A stretch of 61,916 nt of DNA from Nemertoderma westbladi. Lineage: Eukaryota > Xenacoelomorpha > Nemertodermatida > Nemertodermatidae. The notes beneath the pieces are model-generated. The model saw nothing but the letters and a program-made list of their open reading frames with translations. It did not search any database and was not told where the DNA came from. Shown piece after piece: positions 35,069 through 46,472 of this stretch. Each line of letters opens with the position of its first letter. Position 1 is the first letter of the stretch. A program made the position numbers and the translations under genes. The DNA is taken from assembly GCA_032718475.1 (NCBI GenBank), contig JAUCBJ010007519.1, positions 1-61,916 on the forward strand, in the 5' to 3' direction.

Positions 35069-38000
35069 TTACGTTATGGAGTCCCTAGATCTTTGTCGAA
35101 TTAGGGAAGTGGTCGTAGGAAGAGTATCCTGCCTTCCATGGTTTCCGGACAGTTTTCGGTCTCTTTCCAGTAAACCTAAGCGACCAGCTGGGTGATTAGG
35201 CTGTCGTGTTACTTCCGCCGCTCCCTTGGCCTGTCTAATCTCCTCAGTGGTAAGATGAGGAGGCCATTCATCTTCTTCTTTACTTAGGGAGTCGGGTCCA
35301 CCTAACCAGCCGGGAGTATCTATCCGTTCTTGAGGAGTTGCTCTTCTGGAATCGATGTCGGCTGGATTAATCGTCCCAAGGCAATGTCTCCATTGATCTA
35401 CATTGGAGTTAATATCGTCATTATCTGAGGAGTATGGTGTTCCCTCAGTTGGGTCGTCCACATCACTGCTCTCCACTTCCCCCTTTACTTGGTATACCTG
35501 TTGTTGAGGGAATCTCTCTTTGAGAGTTCTACGGGAAGGGCCAGTGAAGTACCAACCTACTCTAGTTCTTACCGCATAGGTTTGTAGTGGCTGTGGTTGA
35601 GCAGGCCGTTTCTCTAATGGCTCGAGCGCCTCATGCGCGTTTTGGCCGATGAGTATTTGCACTCCAGGATAATCGGTTTGGAATCGAGGTATCTCAAGAT
35701 GTTGGATGCACTCGTCCTCGTCCCAGTTATAAGGTTCTGCTTGAGTAGTAGCAAAGTTCTTTATAGCCACCATTTTTACTGACCTTATTCCTTGTGTTCC
35801 TAACTTATCCTGGGGGGTGGACAACACACCTACATAGTAATCTGCCGTTAGGGTAGATTTCCAAACCTGCATAATTCCTGACATATTCAATTTAGTCCGG
35901 AACTTGGGTTGTCCAGCAAAGATATCTTCGGCTAGTTCTTGATCGATGAATGTTCCTGTGCTGCCAGAGTCAAGTAGGGCGTTCACTATGTAACTCTTGT
36001 TGGGACCATGAACTCGAACTTGCACTACAGGAAATTCTCTTATTCCTATGTTGGAAGTTGGAACTTTCCAAGATGGTTGTTTGTCAAAAGGAGTTGGAGT
36101 AAACTCGTCAGTGTTCTTTTCATCCGTAAGTGCTCGATACACTGTGGTATTTATTAGATAACAGGATTCGTTGGCATCGGAGAATTCGTCTGTATAGAAT
36201 CCTTCCCACTCAGAACCTTGGTCAGTGTCGTTCACATCACTGAATTGGACATGTAGTTCGGGCTCACTTACCTGACTCGGGTTGTCTCGTTCGAACTCAC
36301 TGTGTAACAAAATGTGATGTTTCGCGCCACACTTTGCACACTTTGCGTCGGAGTAACAGGTTCGCCGTTGGTGTCCTGATCTGAGGCAATTATAGCATAA
36401 CCGCTTATTCCAAAGGACTGTACGTCTGTCTACAGGGGATTTCTTTAGAAATTCAGCACACGCACTCAAACGGTGGGGCCCGTCGCACAGCGCACATTTT
36501 GGTTTTATGTTACTTACTTTACCTTGGGTAGTTTGCTGCACTCTCGTTCTTTCTTCGGGCTTTCTCCCGCGCGTTCTGTTGGGAGACTGAGGAGGGGTCT
36601 TAGCAACTTGTTCTCTCCTATTATTGGTTCGAGCTTTGTATTTACTTACGTCCTTGGAGGTTTTGTCAATATAATAAGACCGTTCGGTGTCTTTCCCGCT
36701 GTCTTCGTCTTGGGAAACTTGGCTTTCGCCGTCGTCAGTGTAACACACTGGTGTTACTCTTCTCCTGGAAGTGGGTTTCTCACTTACCTTATTTTCTGAT
36801 GTTTTCTCTCTGGCTTGCTTGATGAGTTGTAGTCTGACTTCACCATCCAAGAACGACATGAGATCAGCCATGGTAGGGCTTCGTCGTTGTTGGTCATTCA
36901 TGTACAACACTTTCTTGTCCCAGCGTGTACATACTCCACCCTTTGGTAAAGTAGAGACTACGGCTCCAATAACCATAGAACTCTGGTATTCGTGCGACTT
37001 ACCTAACCAGTCCAGTTGTCTACAGATCTCTTGTATTTCATCTGAAAATTCTATAATCCCACTACTAAGGAAGTGTCGGGGGGCTACCAATTTTGTATAC
37101 AGATACTTAGCGATGTTGTCTTTATTACCATACCTGATGTTTAATGTATCCCAAACTTGTCTTAATCCATCTGGATGTCCAATAAACTTTAACGCCATTG
37201 ACTTGGGAGGTCCTTCCAAACACTTGATGAGGAATCTAAGTTTCTCTCCGTTAGATAGTACAGAGTTCTGTATGCTATCTTTGTAATATTCGTTGAAAGG
37301 TAACCATTTCATCTCATCCCCATTGAATTTGACGATCTCTCCCACTTTGACCGCTTGGCGGGCTTCTGTTCTAGCCATCTGACGCGTAAAGCTTTCTTGG
37401 GCCATCGTGTTATTTAATATCGAATTATCGGTATCCAAATTTCTCGGATCATTATCAGGTCTATAGGGAATATCATTAATAACAGGTCTATAATCACCCT
37501 TAATAGGGTTTGCTATAGGAGTTTCAACTTCACTAGCAGTATAGATGCGTGTAGGCTCCACACCTTGCGCATGTGATACTTCAGACCTAACGGGTTGACT
37601 CAATGTTACCGGGGGCATTGGTATGCCTTTTTGAATATTGACTAATTTGTCGCGTTCTAGCGCGATACTTTGCTGCACTTCTTGCAACTCTGCTCTACTT
37701 TCCCTCACTGTTCCCTTAAGTTGGTGGACAGTCTCCTGCATCTGTCCTAGCAGAAGATTCATCCCCCGCCGTCCCTCTTCCACCCACTCAACCGCCGAAG
37801 CGGGAGTCGCCAACATAGTAGCGGGCTGACGCGGGACGACGGGAGACAAATTATTAATTTCTCTCTCTGCTATCTGGACAGGGGTGTTTGCATGGGCTGT
37901 TCCACCGGGTACAGGCAGTGTAGTGCTATGTAAAGGGAATTTAGAGTTAAGCTCTGGAAGTGTAGGGGTCTCTAGCACAGAATTGACTTTGGGAATTACA

Positions 38001-39733
38001 GGCCTAATTATTTCAGGTTCATCGACTATAGTAGGGAGTCTTTTGACCTGGATAAATTGTTCTATAGGTTCTGCACTACCTAAATTTGTGCTAGTTAGCT
38101 GTCTTTTAACAGCTGGGGGCAAATCAGGCAATTTACGACGGTAATATGTTTTTCTACGCCTACTTAGATGAGATCTATCTCCTCCGCCTTCAGGGTCGGT
38201 AGTATCGCCTTCCTCCGATGATGTGTACCCCTGGCGTTTGGGAGTAGATTTTCTCATCATCTGCATTTGATTAGCAGTGAACTGTTTATTTATACTATCT
38301 TGTGTCTCTTGCAGATTTTCCAACTCCAGTTGGGTAGTCTGCTCAGATGCTCTCCTTTCTGCTTCTGCCACTGCCTTTGCCACCTTTGCTTCTGCTTCTG
38401 CATCTGCCGCCGCTGCCTTTCTTTCTGCTTCTGCATCTGCCGCAGCCGCCGCCTTTGCTGCTTTTCTTTCTGCTTCTACTTCTGCCGCCGCTGCCTTTCT
38501 TTCTACTTCTGCTTCTGCCATAGCCGCCGCCATAGCCGCCGCCTTTTGTTCCTCTATCCTTCTTTTCTTTATTTGTTCTTCTCGGACCCTAGTGAGGCGG
38601 AGTTTTTCATCACATTCAGCTTGGTTTGCAGCTAACATTTCGGCATCGATCGAGTCCAATATAAGCTTGGTTCCTTCACTATTAGGGGAAAGTCCATGCA
38701 GCCGTCTCCTCAACTCTTCGTCTCCTAGGAATCGCTGATAGTCGGACAAATAAATGTCGATAGCGTCTCTAGTTCGCGGTTTCTCGGCGGCCTCTTCGCT
38801 TTCCTCTTGAGCAAGGGTGACATCAGTTGGTTCGGTGACATCAGTTGGTTCTTCATAGGTTGATCTCTCAGCCAGCTGGGATTTCCACGGGGCTGTTTCC
38901 TGTACTTTGAGATCTACTCGATGTAGCCAAGTTTTGACAGCAACCTGCAGCGACGTGTCCTGTCTTCTTTTGGAAGTTTCCTCAAAGGCTGAGAGAATTA
39001 GTCGAATGCGTAGAGTTCTTTCGCGTATTTGATATAGCAGTTCTTCCTGCTCTTGAGGTCCATGAGGTTGTCGAAACAGCTGCCCTTCCAATCGCTCCAA
39101 GGATTCGAAGAATCCCTGCACATATCCTGCTGCCGACCTCTTCCAAACAGCTGGATCCATTGTATCTTGAGCCACTCCCATCCTGTGTATATCTTCCCAA
39201 GTAGCCTCAGACAGGTCCAACGGGAGTCCGAGTCCGGGAAAGTTCCATTGTGATTCAACAATAGATATCAATTCTTCCCTGGCGTATCCCGCGTAATCAT
39301 CTTGGGTCGCTTGCTTATTCTTCGCCCAGTCGGCTTGATGTTCTTCCACCGCAATGAGTATAGTAGTCAGCACTGTAGCAGGAAGAGTAAGAAGGGGGTC
39401 TGAGTAGACTGTATCAGCCATCTGCACTCCATGTTCGGGAGTCAACTCTACAGTGTCCGAACTGCTGGAGCTATCTGGTCTCTGGGAAGTAGGTTCTTGA
39501 CCAAGATGTTGCTGCGATAGGACAGCTGCCTCTTGGTCCCGTTTTACCTGTGCCCGAGTGCCTATGATGGACCTATGGTGGACTAGCCTAGGGTCTGATA
39601 CTACTGGAGGGATGACCTTTTTTACAGTAGGAGGTGAGCCGAACTTCTCTATTATTCGCTCCACTCTCCTATCTGAATCACAGATAGTGGTCTCGATCAG
39701 ACTGTCCGACAGGTTTTGCTGAGTGTCAGACAT
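35069..39733 (-). CDS. Gag-protease polyprotein of element 2 with in-frame pol deletion
   Basis: A 1554-codon ORF without stops. Order: N-terminal region shared with element 1; Ala/Glu/Lys-rich coiled coil at about 392-461; a capsid-like DUF1759-type region around 800-900 (LPFNEYYKDSI...); a Cys-rich cluster at about 1079 (CALCDGPH) with a CCHC knuckle CYNCLRSGHQRRTC at about 1112-1125 and CAKCGAKHH after it; then a retropepsin-type aspartic protease with LLDSGSTGTFID at about 1252-1264. At about 1450 the sequence passes directly to WRHCLGTINPADIDSRR and LSKEEDEWPP, the RNase H/integrase linker of Bel/Pao elements, then to the integrase C-terminal tail. RT, RNase H and integrase core are missing, yet the frame is kept. 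Particle assembly and self-processing could persist; reverse transcription would need an autonomous relative. The start matches element 1. Confidence 0.87.
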   Translation of the reverse strand: MSDTQQNLSDSLIETTICDSDRRVERIIEKFGSPPTVKKVIPPVVSDPRLVHHRSIIGTRAQVKRDQEAAVLSQQHLGQEPTSQRPDSSSSSDTVELTPEHGVQMADTVYSDPLLTLPATVLTTILIAVEEHQADWAKNKQATQDDYAGYAREELISIVESQWNFPGLGLPLDLSEATWEDIHRMGVAQDTMDPAVWKRSAAGYVQGFFESLERLEGQLFRQPHGPQEQEELLYQIRERTLRIRLILSAFEETSKRRQDTSLQVAVKTWLHRVDLKVQETAPWKSQLAERSTYEEPTDVTEPTDVTLAQEESEEAAEKPRTRDAIDIYLSDYQRFLGDEELRRRLHGLSPNSEGTKLILDSIDAEMLAANQAECDEKLRLTRVREEQIKKRRIEEQKAAAMAAAMAEAEVERKAAAAEVEAERKAAKAAAAADAEAERKAAAADAEAEAKVAKAVAEAERRASEQTTQLELENLQETQDSINKQFTANQMQMMRKSTPKRQGYTSSEEGDTTDPEGGGDRSHLSRRRKTYYRRKLPDLPPAVKRQLTSTNLGSAEPIEQFIQVKRLPTIVDEPEIIRPVIPKVNSVLETPTLPELNSKFPLHSTTLPVPGGTAHANTPVQIAEREINNLSPVVPRQPATMLATPASAVEWVEEGRRGMNLLLGQMQETVHQLKGTVRESRAELQEVQQSIALERDKLVNIQKGIPMPPVTLSQPVRSEVSHAQGVEPTRIYTASEVETPIANPIKGDYRPVINDIPYRPDNDPRNLDTDNSILNNTMAQESFTRQMARTEARQAVKVGEIVKFNGDEMKWLPFNEYYKDSIQNSVLSNGEKLRFLIKCLEGPPKSMALKFIGHPDGLRQVWDTLNIRYGNKDNIAKYLYTKLVAPRHFLSSGIIEFSDEIQEICRQLDWLGKSHEYQSSMVIGAVVSTLPKGGVCTRWDKKVLYMNDQQRRSPTMADLMSFLDGEVRLQLIKQAREKTSENKVSEKPTSRRRVTPVCYTDDGESQVSQDEDSGKDTERSYYIDKTSKDVSKYKARTNNRREQVAKTPPQSPNRTRGRKPEERTRVQQTTQGKVSNIKPKCALCDGPHRLSACAEFLKKSPVDRRTVLWNKRLCYNCLRSGHQRRTCYSDAKCAKCGAKHHILLHSEFERDNPSQVSEPELHVQFSDVNDTDQGSEWEGFYTDEFSDANESCYLINTTVYRALTDEKNTDEFTPTPFDKQPSWKVPTSNIGIREFPVVQVRVHGPNKSYIVNALLDSGSTGTFIDQELAEDIFAGQPKFRTKLNMSGIMQVWKSTLTADYYVGVLSTPQDKLGTQGIRSVKMVAIKNFATTQAEPYNWDEDECIQHLEIPRFQTDYPGVQILIGQNAHEALEPLEKRPAQPQPLQTYAVRTRVGWYFTGPSRRTLKERFPQQQVYQVKGEVESSDVDDPTEGTPYSSDNDDINSNVDQWRHCLGTINPADIDSRRATPQERIDTPGWLGGPDSLSKEEDEWPPHLTTEEIRQAKGAAEVTRQPNHPAGRLGLLERDRKLSGNHGRQDTLPTTTSLIRQRSRDSIT

Positions 39734-41974
39734 GTTTAGTTATACAGTCGAATGTCTACTACTATAGTTTCAGTTAAAGCAAGTCTAGTAATTCAGTATG
39801 ACCGCAAGCCTAGCGATTTATTACCGGTACCGTTACTCAGTGGAACGTGATATATACAATATATTAGAATACCGGTATGCTTATAATATATAAGTATTAT
39901 TACAGACTAGATTTGTCACAGAGTACCGGTATATAATTTTAGCACAAATATATATATATATATAGTAGGCCTATAATGAATACCGGTATACAGCTTACAC
40001 TTATAGTATATAAGTATAATTCTGGATTAGAATTAATTACAGAGTACCGGTATGATTTCAGCTCAAATTTATAGAAATAAATATAATAAGCCTATGGTAA
40101 GTACCGGTATGTCAATTATTTTTAGAATAATTGAATTTCTGAATATTTTAGGGCTACTTGGTTACTTTAACTTACTTTGTTACCGTTATTTAAGCAGTAG
40201 TCCAACTGATAGTGAGACCTAGTTTTGTATGACAGGCCTACTATTTATAAATCGTTTGATTTGATTTATAATATTTATATACCCGTTTATATGGGTTTTG
40301 TCAATATTTGAAATAAATGTTATTATTTCTGGGGGTCACTACACAGAAGCTGAACGCCTCTCAGTGAAGTGCTATTTATTTGACACTAAAACTGATAATT
40401 CTAATTTACCTAAGTTACTTAATACTACAAATTACTTACGATACGGGTGAGATTAATTCTCTAATTAAACACAACAAAATATTACGTACGAATTTTTAGG
40501 GTAATTTTACAGGAAGTCTACAAACCAGCCTAACAAAGGGTTAGATTTCTGGTTATTATCAACAGACAGGGTACTACGGTATTTGAATAATAAGTAGTAG
40601 TAAATATATTGTACTGTCCAGATAGGAAAATACCACCGCCTGACGACCTATAACCGTATCGCTATAGGTACTACGTTATGTATCACGGATTGTTCCTACC
40701 CAGAAGCTAATAGAGCTAACGAATGTGCCTATCAACCACTTTACAACACAAATATACTGCCTACACTAATTACTTCGGAAGGCACTGTACACTAAACCCT
40801 AAATTAGGTACAAGTACCGGTATAACAAATAATCAGTAGTTAAATATACTTGAACAGTTAAAAGAACCACGGCATCTGCTGGAGTGACCGAAGCACAAAG
40901 TCGTCAGTCTTTACCTACGCCAAGCAGCCCTGATGTAGTACCGGGGTTAGTTTAACTATAACGGTATGTATAACAAGCACAATTACTGTAGGAATAAACT
41001 TGGGGACATGAATGTTGCGAATAATCGCATAAACTCTGAATAATAAATATTACGCTACCCGTACAGAATACTCAAACAAATACAAACCAAACGCTGGCGG
41101 ACTACTATCAAGCCTAAACAAACTACTGTATGTGCAGATTCTGAAACTGTTAGTTAGTATGCGTGCTAACACGGTAGTACGACTTACTCTTTAAGAGGGG
41201 ATTGACCTTACAGTGTTGACTGCCCCAACTTACTAACGGCGCTTGATCAGACCAACTCTACACACGCAGCAATCCCTTCAGACCCAAAAATAGCTAGACA
41301 ACAATCCAGCCTACAAAATATTTGAGTAATAACTATTACGGTACCTGAACAGACCACACAAACAAACACAGGCTAAAACACTGGCAGACTACGATCAAGC
41401 CTAAATAAACTACAGTATATGCAGACTCTGAAACTGTTAGTTAGTATGCGTGCTAACACGGTAGTACGACTTACTCTTTAAGAGGGGATTGACCTTACAG
41501 TGTTGACTGCCCCAACTTACTAACGGCACTTTATCAGACAAACTCTACACACGCCGTAATCTCTCCAAACCCAACCACAGTCAGACAGCAGCTCAGCCTA
41601 CAATTATCTGAACAATCTGAGCAGGGTCACACGCCTTCTGCTCAATATTAGCCTACTAGTAAATAAAACCAACAGAAATAAGTAGAATCTCAAATAAAAA
41701 ATCAGGGCGGCCGTTCCCTGATTAAGTACCAAGACCTACCGGTATACAACAATCAAAATCGAATAATACTAATGTACTTGTACAGCAGTACCGGTACCGG
41801 TGATGACAGTTAGGCCTACTGACCTACAAAGTACCGGTTCAGTTTTACCAGTCACTACGGTATTTTGCAACCCTATTGCCTACTGCAATAAGATTGTAAA
41901 CCGTTACTGTTCTCTAGAACAGTATTAAACTGTATTTAATACCTACACTGCAATAAGAACATAAACTGTTACTG
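39734..41974 (-). other. Long 5' leader of element 2
   Basis: 2.24 kb, the same length and layout as in element 1: AT-rich units with ataccggtat near 39830-40130, a roughly 287-bp tandem duplication (landmark tgactgcccca near 41218 and 41505), and the LTR-proximal hairpin. No long ORF. Confidence 0.72.
41905..41924 (-). promoter_or_regulatory. Conserved hairpin downstream of the LTR, element 2
   Basis: A 9-bp inverted repeat TACTGTTCT / AGAACAGTA around a two-base centre (the innermost pair would open to make a loop). It is the counterpart of 7875-7896 in element 1 with one compensated base pair. The arm also repeats the LTR-end/leader junction. Confidence 0.5.
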
Positions 41975-43216
41975 TTCGCGCTTTCGAAGACCTTTAGCAG
42001 TTTAACCTGCCAAAATTTATATGTCTTTTCGTTAATTAAAACCACTTTAGCATACGACAATAATTTATGCTAATACGCAAAACATTAGCCGAAGTCAGCC
42101 CATGCGCGATCATTCACCCGATGGATCTACACCCGGGAGACTGAATTCGGATGCTTGAATTGTATTATTACAGTGTAAGGTTGTAGTGTATACCTAATGT
42201 ATTATTCGATAGATCGTTAATAATTAATCTCTGACAGATATTATTGGCTTTCGGGAAATATTAACAGTTCCTTTAGGACGTGGCGCTTTACCTATTTAAA
42301 CAGAACTAAGACTTATACTAAACGCAACGATACTGCTGCTGATTAAAGTATAAAACGTATTCTTTAGGAAATACTTTGTTACCAATCACAATCATACACA
42401 CTATTCTGCCGACAGTCAGTATATTTGATCACACATAAAGAGAGCAGTAATTGACTCGCGTAGGGTCTGCTAAATAACATTGGATTCAATACACACCACA
42501 TTAATATAAATCGCAATTGTTATTTATAGCCGGTCTCTCTAACCTGTAGTGTTATCAAGAAAATTGGGAATTGGGTGATTTATCCGTATTATCCAAATAG
42601 CGATATTTCCATCAACAAATATTTACAATTAATAACTGACGGTAAAATAACAGTACAAACAATATGATTAATGAATTAGTGAGTGATTTAAGTCAGGATT
42701 GATGAGGTAACAGTTTATACTTTCGATAATTCAAGCAGTTTACGGTACAGCAGTATTGGTTACAAAATGCCGGTGTTTCTGGCTTAGACAGCAATAACAA
42801 CAAAAGTAACAACTCTCTCTCTCTCTCCAGTCAGCCGAAAAACACTCTCCCTATGATCCGCAGGAAAGCTACACGTCGACAGGAAAAACCGCCCTGATTG
42901 GCCCAAGCCACACAAAGAACCACGCTGCCAATGGCTGTTTCCATGTCAGCAACCAGCTGCTAGATGTCGTAATATGAATCATCACGGCTAAGCTGTGAAA
43001 GGTGGTTTGTGCATTACAAGTTTTTGTCTTACCATGTCCGCTAAAACACGTATATAGCAGAATGATTTTTATGTCCGTTAAAACACCTGTAAAGGTACCT
43101 TGCGGGCGAGGGGAATATATATACAGTTAGAAAACCCTTTTTAGAGTATTCCAGCGCCGGGGGGGGAACTGGCCAGCAAAGGCAAACGTATCAGTTATCC
43201 CACAAAAGCTTTTACA
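41975..43216 (-). repeat. 5' LTR of element 2
   Basis: 1242 bp; minus-strand start TGTAAAAGCTT at 43216 and end GCGCGAACA at 41975. It is almost identical to the 3' LTR in the terminal 690 bp but diverged by indels in the U3-like part. Confidence 0.9.
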
Positions 43217-44547
43217 GTTCTGGAAATATATTTTGGTCCGGTATGTTAACGACAATTAGTACTTAACATGACACACACACTGCACTGCTGCACACGGCTG
43301 TACATATACACTGTACTGCTGTACGCAGACATACCATACAACTGTACAATGTATCAAAGAGTCTGCCTGTGCGTTGCCAACACTACAGCACAGCTGATCA
43401 GTAACCAGTGTTTTAATGTATTTGTAGGCCTTACTTCTCCTGTTCTCTGCTCGTTGCGCCATCGGCGCTACAGAAATGGAATGCCATAGAACGCAACAGA
43501 ATGTATAAGCCAATGGAATTCGAGTGGAATGTATAAACCGATCTTAGGTTGTTGCGCTGTTGCGCCAATGTTGTTCATTGGTTATAGGGCTGTTGTGCTG
43601 TTGCGCCGTTGCGCCATTGCGCTGTTGTGTGTTTTCCAGGAAGCCTAGGCATAGGGGGTATAATGCCTCTTATACCAAATCTAAAACATCGCCAATATAT
43701 TTGCACAACAGGTGAAATTTATTGCACTTATGCTGCTAGGTGCTAGAATCAAATAATTCGCTTCAAATAGTGAACGCAAGGCCGGAGTTCGCCAGGTTCA
43801 GTGGCGGATTTAGGGGGGATGGAGGACATTGGGTCATTCCCCCCCCCCCCCCGCCCCCCCCCCTTCTCACAACAAGGGCACAGCCACGGACTGACGGCAT
43901 AGGGCTGCATGGGGGGGGGGGGGGGGGGGGGCAAAGGAAAGGAACGTCCCCCTGTCCTGCTACTGTATATCATACATAGTACTATCGGCGTTCTCGACGA
44001 ATAGCAGTGCTCGGAATATTCATCCTTTATACTTAAATCCCTCATGTAACCCCATAATTGCTAATCAAAAGTTACACTGTAAACCAATAAACTTGGCGAA
44101 AATGGAAGAATGCGAAAGAGGAAGTGAAAGAGTCCAAAATTCCACAAAATTTCTTAGTTTAGACCCTCCAAGACTTATGGTTAGATTACACGACAATTTT
44201 AATTAAAGTTTGGGTCTGACCATAAATAACTCTAACCAAAAAAATTAACCAATAAATCCAAGTTAAAGTTGTTCGAAGTTTTAATTCTTGCTTTTCGTGT
44301 TTTTCTTATAAATTTCACTTTCATAATTATGCGGTTTACATTAAACTACACACGAAGTGGGGCCTTCGCGCAGCACGTGACTTAACTATACTTAGTTATA
44401 CATTTCGCCCTCTAACGGCAGACTGGAGGACTCCAGACCGTTTACTGCCCACCAAAGACTCAGGCCGAATTCTACTACATATCTGCTACGTTTCAGCTTG
44501 AACGGATCATAAATAACGAGATGGGAGAAAGATTTCACTTTCAAACA
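43217..44547. other. Gene-free region right of element 2
   Basis: Low-complexity CA/TG-rich sequence (43260-43330), short gttgcgcc-type repeats (43550-43630), then paired C and G homopolymer runs (43841-43863 and 43912-43931). Possible ORFs here are low-complexity artefacts. A single diverged ccctctaacggcagactgg word near 44408 announces the repeat to the right. Confidence 0.6.
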
Positions 44548-45807
44548 TTTCGCCCTCTAGCGGCAGACTGAAGAACTGCACACGGATTAGCCTTCAATTC
44601 AATTCAATTCAATTCCTTCTTTCAAAGTCACAGCTAATGGTCTAGTACATATCTGCCAAATTTCAGCATAAATGGATTAAAAGCAAAGAAATGGGAGGAC
44701 ATTTAACGTTTAGACATGTGGCCCTCTAGCAGGAGACTATTGCTCTGATGGTGTCTGAAAGTCTCTCAAACGTCTCAACTTTAGCTCATATTGATACCTA
44801 CAAATTTTCAACTTGGCAGCTTTAAATCCGACAAAGTTATTAGCATGTCAAAATCGTAACGACGACAACGATTTCACTTTCAGACCTTTGGCCCTCTAGC
44901 GGCAGACTGGAGAACTGCAGATGGATTCGCCTCCTTTGAAAGTCACAGCTAATGGTCTAATACATATCTGCCAAGTTTCAGCTTAAACGGATTAAAAGCA
45001 AAGAAATGGGAGGGCATTTAATGTTTAGACATGTGGCCCTCTAGCGGGAGACCATTGCACTGATGGTGTCTGAAAGTCTCTCAAAAATCTCAACTTTTGC
45101 TCATATTGATACCTACAAATTTTCAACTTGGCAGCTTTAAATCCGACAAAGTTATTAGCATGTCAAAATCGTAACGACGACAACGATTTCACTTTCAGAC
45201 CTTTGGCCCTCTAGCGGCAGACTGGAGAACTGCAGATGGATTCGCCTCCTTTGAAAGTCACAGCTAATGGTCTAATACATATCTGCCAAGTTTCAGCTTA
45301 AACGGATTAAAAGCAAAGAAATGGGAGGGCATTTAATGTTTAGACATGTGGCCCTCTAGCGGGAGACCATTGCACTGATGGTGTCTGAAAGTCTCTCAAA
45401 AATCTCAACTTTTGCTCATATTGATACCTACAAATTTTCAACTTGGCAGCTTTAAATCCGACAAAGTTATTAGCATGTCAAAATCGTAACGACGACAACG
45501 ATTTCACTTTCAGACCTTTGGCCCTCTAGCGGCAGACTGGAGAACTGCAGATGGATTCGCCTCCTTTGAAAGTCACAGCTAATGGTCTAATACATATCTG
45601 CCAAGTTTCAGCTTAAACGGATTAAAAGCAAAGAAATGGGAGGGCATTTAATGTTTAGACATGTGGCCCTCTAGCGGGAGACCATTGCACTGATGGTGTC
45701 TGAAAGTCTCTCAAAAATCTCAACTTTTGCTCATATTGATACCTACAAATTTTCAACTTGGCAGCTTTAAATCCGACAAAGTTATTAGCATGTCAAAATC
45801 GTAACGA
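44548..45807. repeat. 315-bp tandem repeat
   Basis: Three near-identical units start at 44883, 45198 and 45513 (period 315), with a more diverged unit before them (44548-44882). Each unit contains two related words, ccctctagcggcagactgg and ccctctagcgggagacc, and ends in a short cgacgacaacg stretch. No coding frame persists. The last unit runs into the CGA expansion. Confidence 0.92.
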
Positions 45808-45808
45808 C

Positions 45809-45898
<90 letters not shown>

Positions 45899-45915
45899 AA
45901 CGACGACGACGACAA
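45802..45915. repeat. CGA/GAC trinucleotide expansion
   Basis: About 37 triplets with three interruptions (caa). It grows out of the aacgacgacaacg end of the last 315-bp unit. The poly-Asp and poly-Arg frames across it are not credible genes. Confidence 0.95.
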
Positions 45916-46472
45916 CTATTTGCATAAATTGACCCACCCCCTAACAGTGTCAATTCGCTAAGGCTCCGCCAACTTCGTGGCTCGCCCCACATACACACAC
46001 ATATCAGTTCATTAGGATACGTTTACTTACATAGGAGAATGGCCTGGACCGTTATGGCCTATTATGGGGACGGGATGGTACTTCGCCATTGAACGACAAG
46101 GAATTCAATATAATTTTTTTCTAAAATCTATAACTTTTTAGACTAATACCTAAAAACCCACGTTAACCAAAAACCTTTGGTTTCGCGTCAGTAGGTCCTT
46201 TGGTGCAATATCCTGGTGTCTTTACGGGAAAGGAGCATGTTACTGTGACATGTTATTCGAACCAAAACAATAAACGAGGCCAATTAATAGTACATGTTAC
46301 AGTTTAATTATTGCTGGGAATAAATAGATTTATGATAAGAAATAGCTTTACTGTCCTGTATTTAAAATTCCGGCCGGAATTGACCCCATTCCGGCAAATC
46401 CGGCCGGAACCGGGCAAAAACCGCCGGAATTCCGGCCGGAACGGAATTCCGGGACATCCCTAGATAACATAC
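45916..46472. other. Gene-free region with a CCGGAATT-rich palindromic patch
   Basis: No ORF. At 46366-46455 the words attccggccggaa and ccggaattccgg recur and are self-complementary. This lies in the intron, or just 3', of the HECT-like gene, directly beside the exon 3 donor. I found no further HECT exon here. Confidence 0.5.

Larger units (their letters stand above)
30788..43216 (-). mobile_element. Bel/Pao-like LTR element 2 (non-autonomous, RT-deleted)
   Basis: A 12.4-kb element on the minus strand with LTRs at 41975-43216 (5') and 30788-32060 (3'). It contains a 2.24-kb leader, a 1554-codon Gag-protease ORF with a short pol remnant, a non-coding stretch, ORF3 remnants and the same 16-base tract before the 3' LTR as element 1. 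RT, RNase H and integrase core are missing. The left flank is satellite, the right flank is not. The five bases next to each end differ (ccttc at 30783-30787, gttct at 43217-43221), so there is no visible target duplication. A later rearrangement, recombination between two copies, or an assembly join is likely. Confidence 0.85.

Noticed and set aside
43740-44045. Pro-rich/Gly-rich ORFs
   Set aside because: They are created by poly-C and poly-G tracts.
45753-45998. Poly-Asp (+) and poly-Arg (-) ORFs
   Set aside because: They are translations of the CGA triplet expansion.
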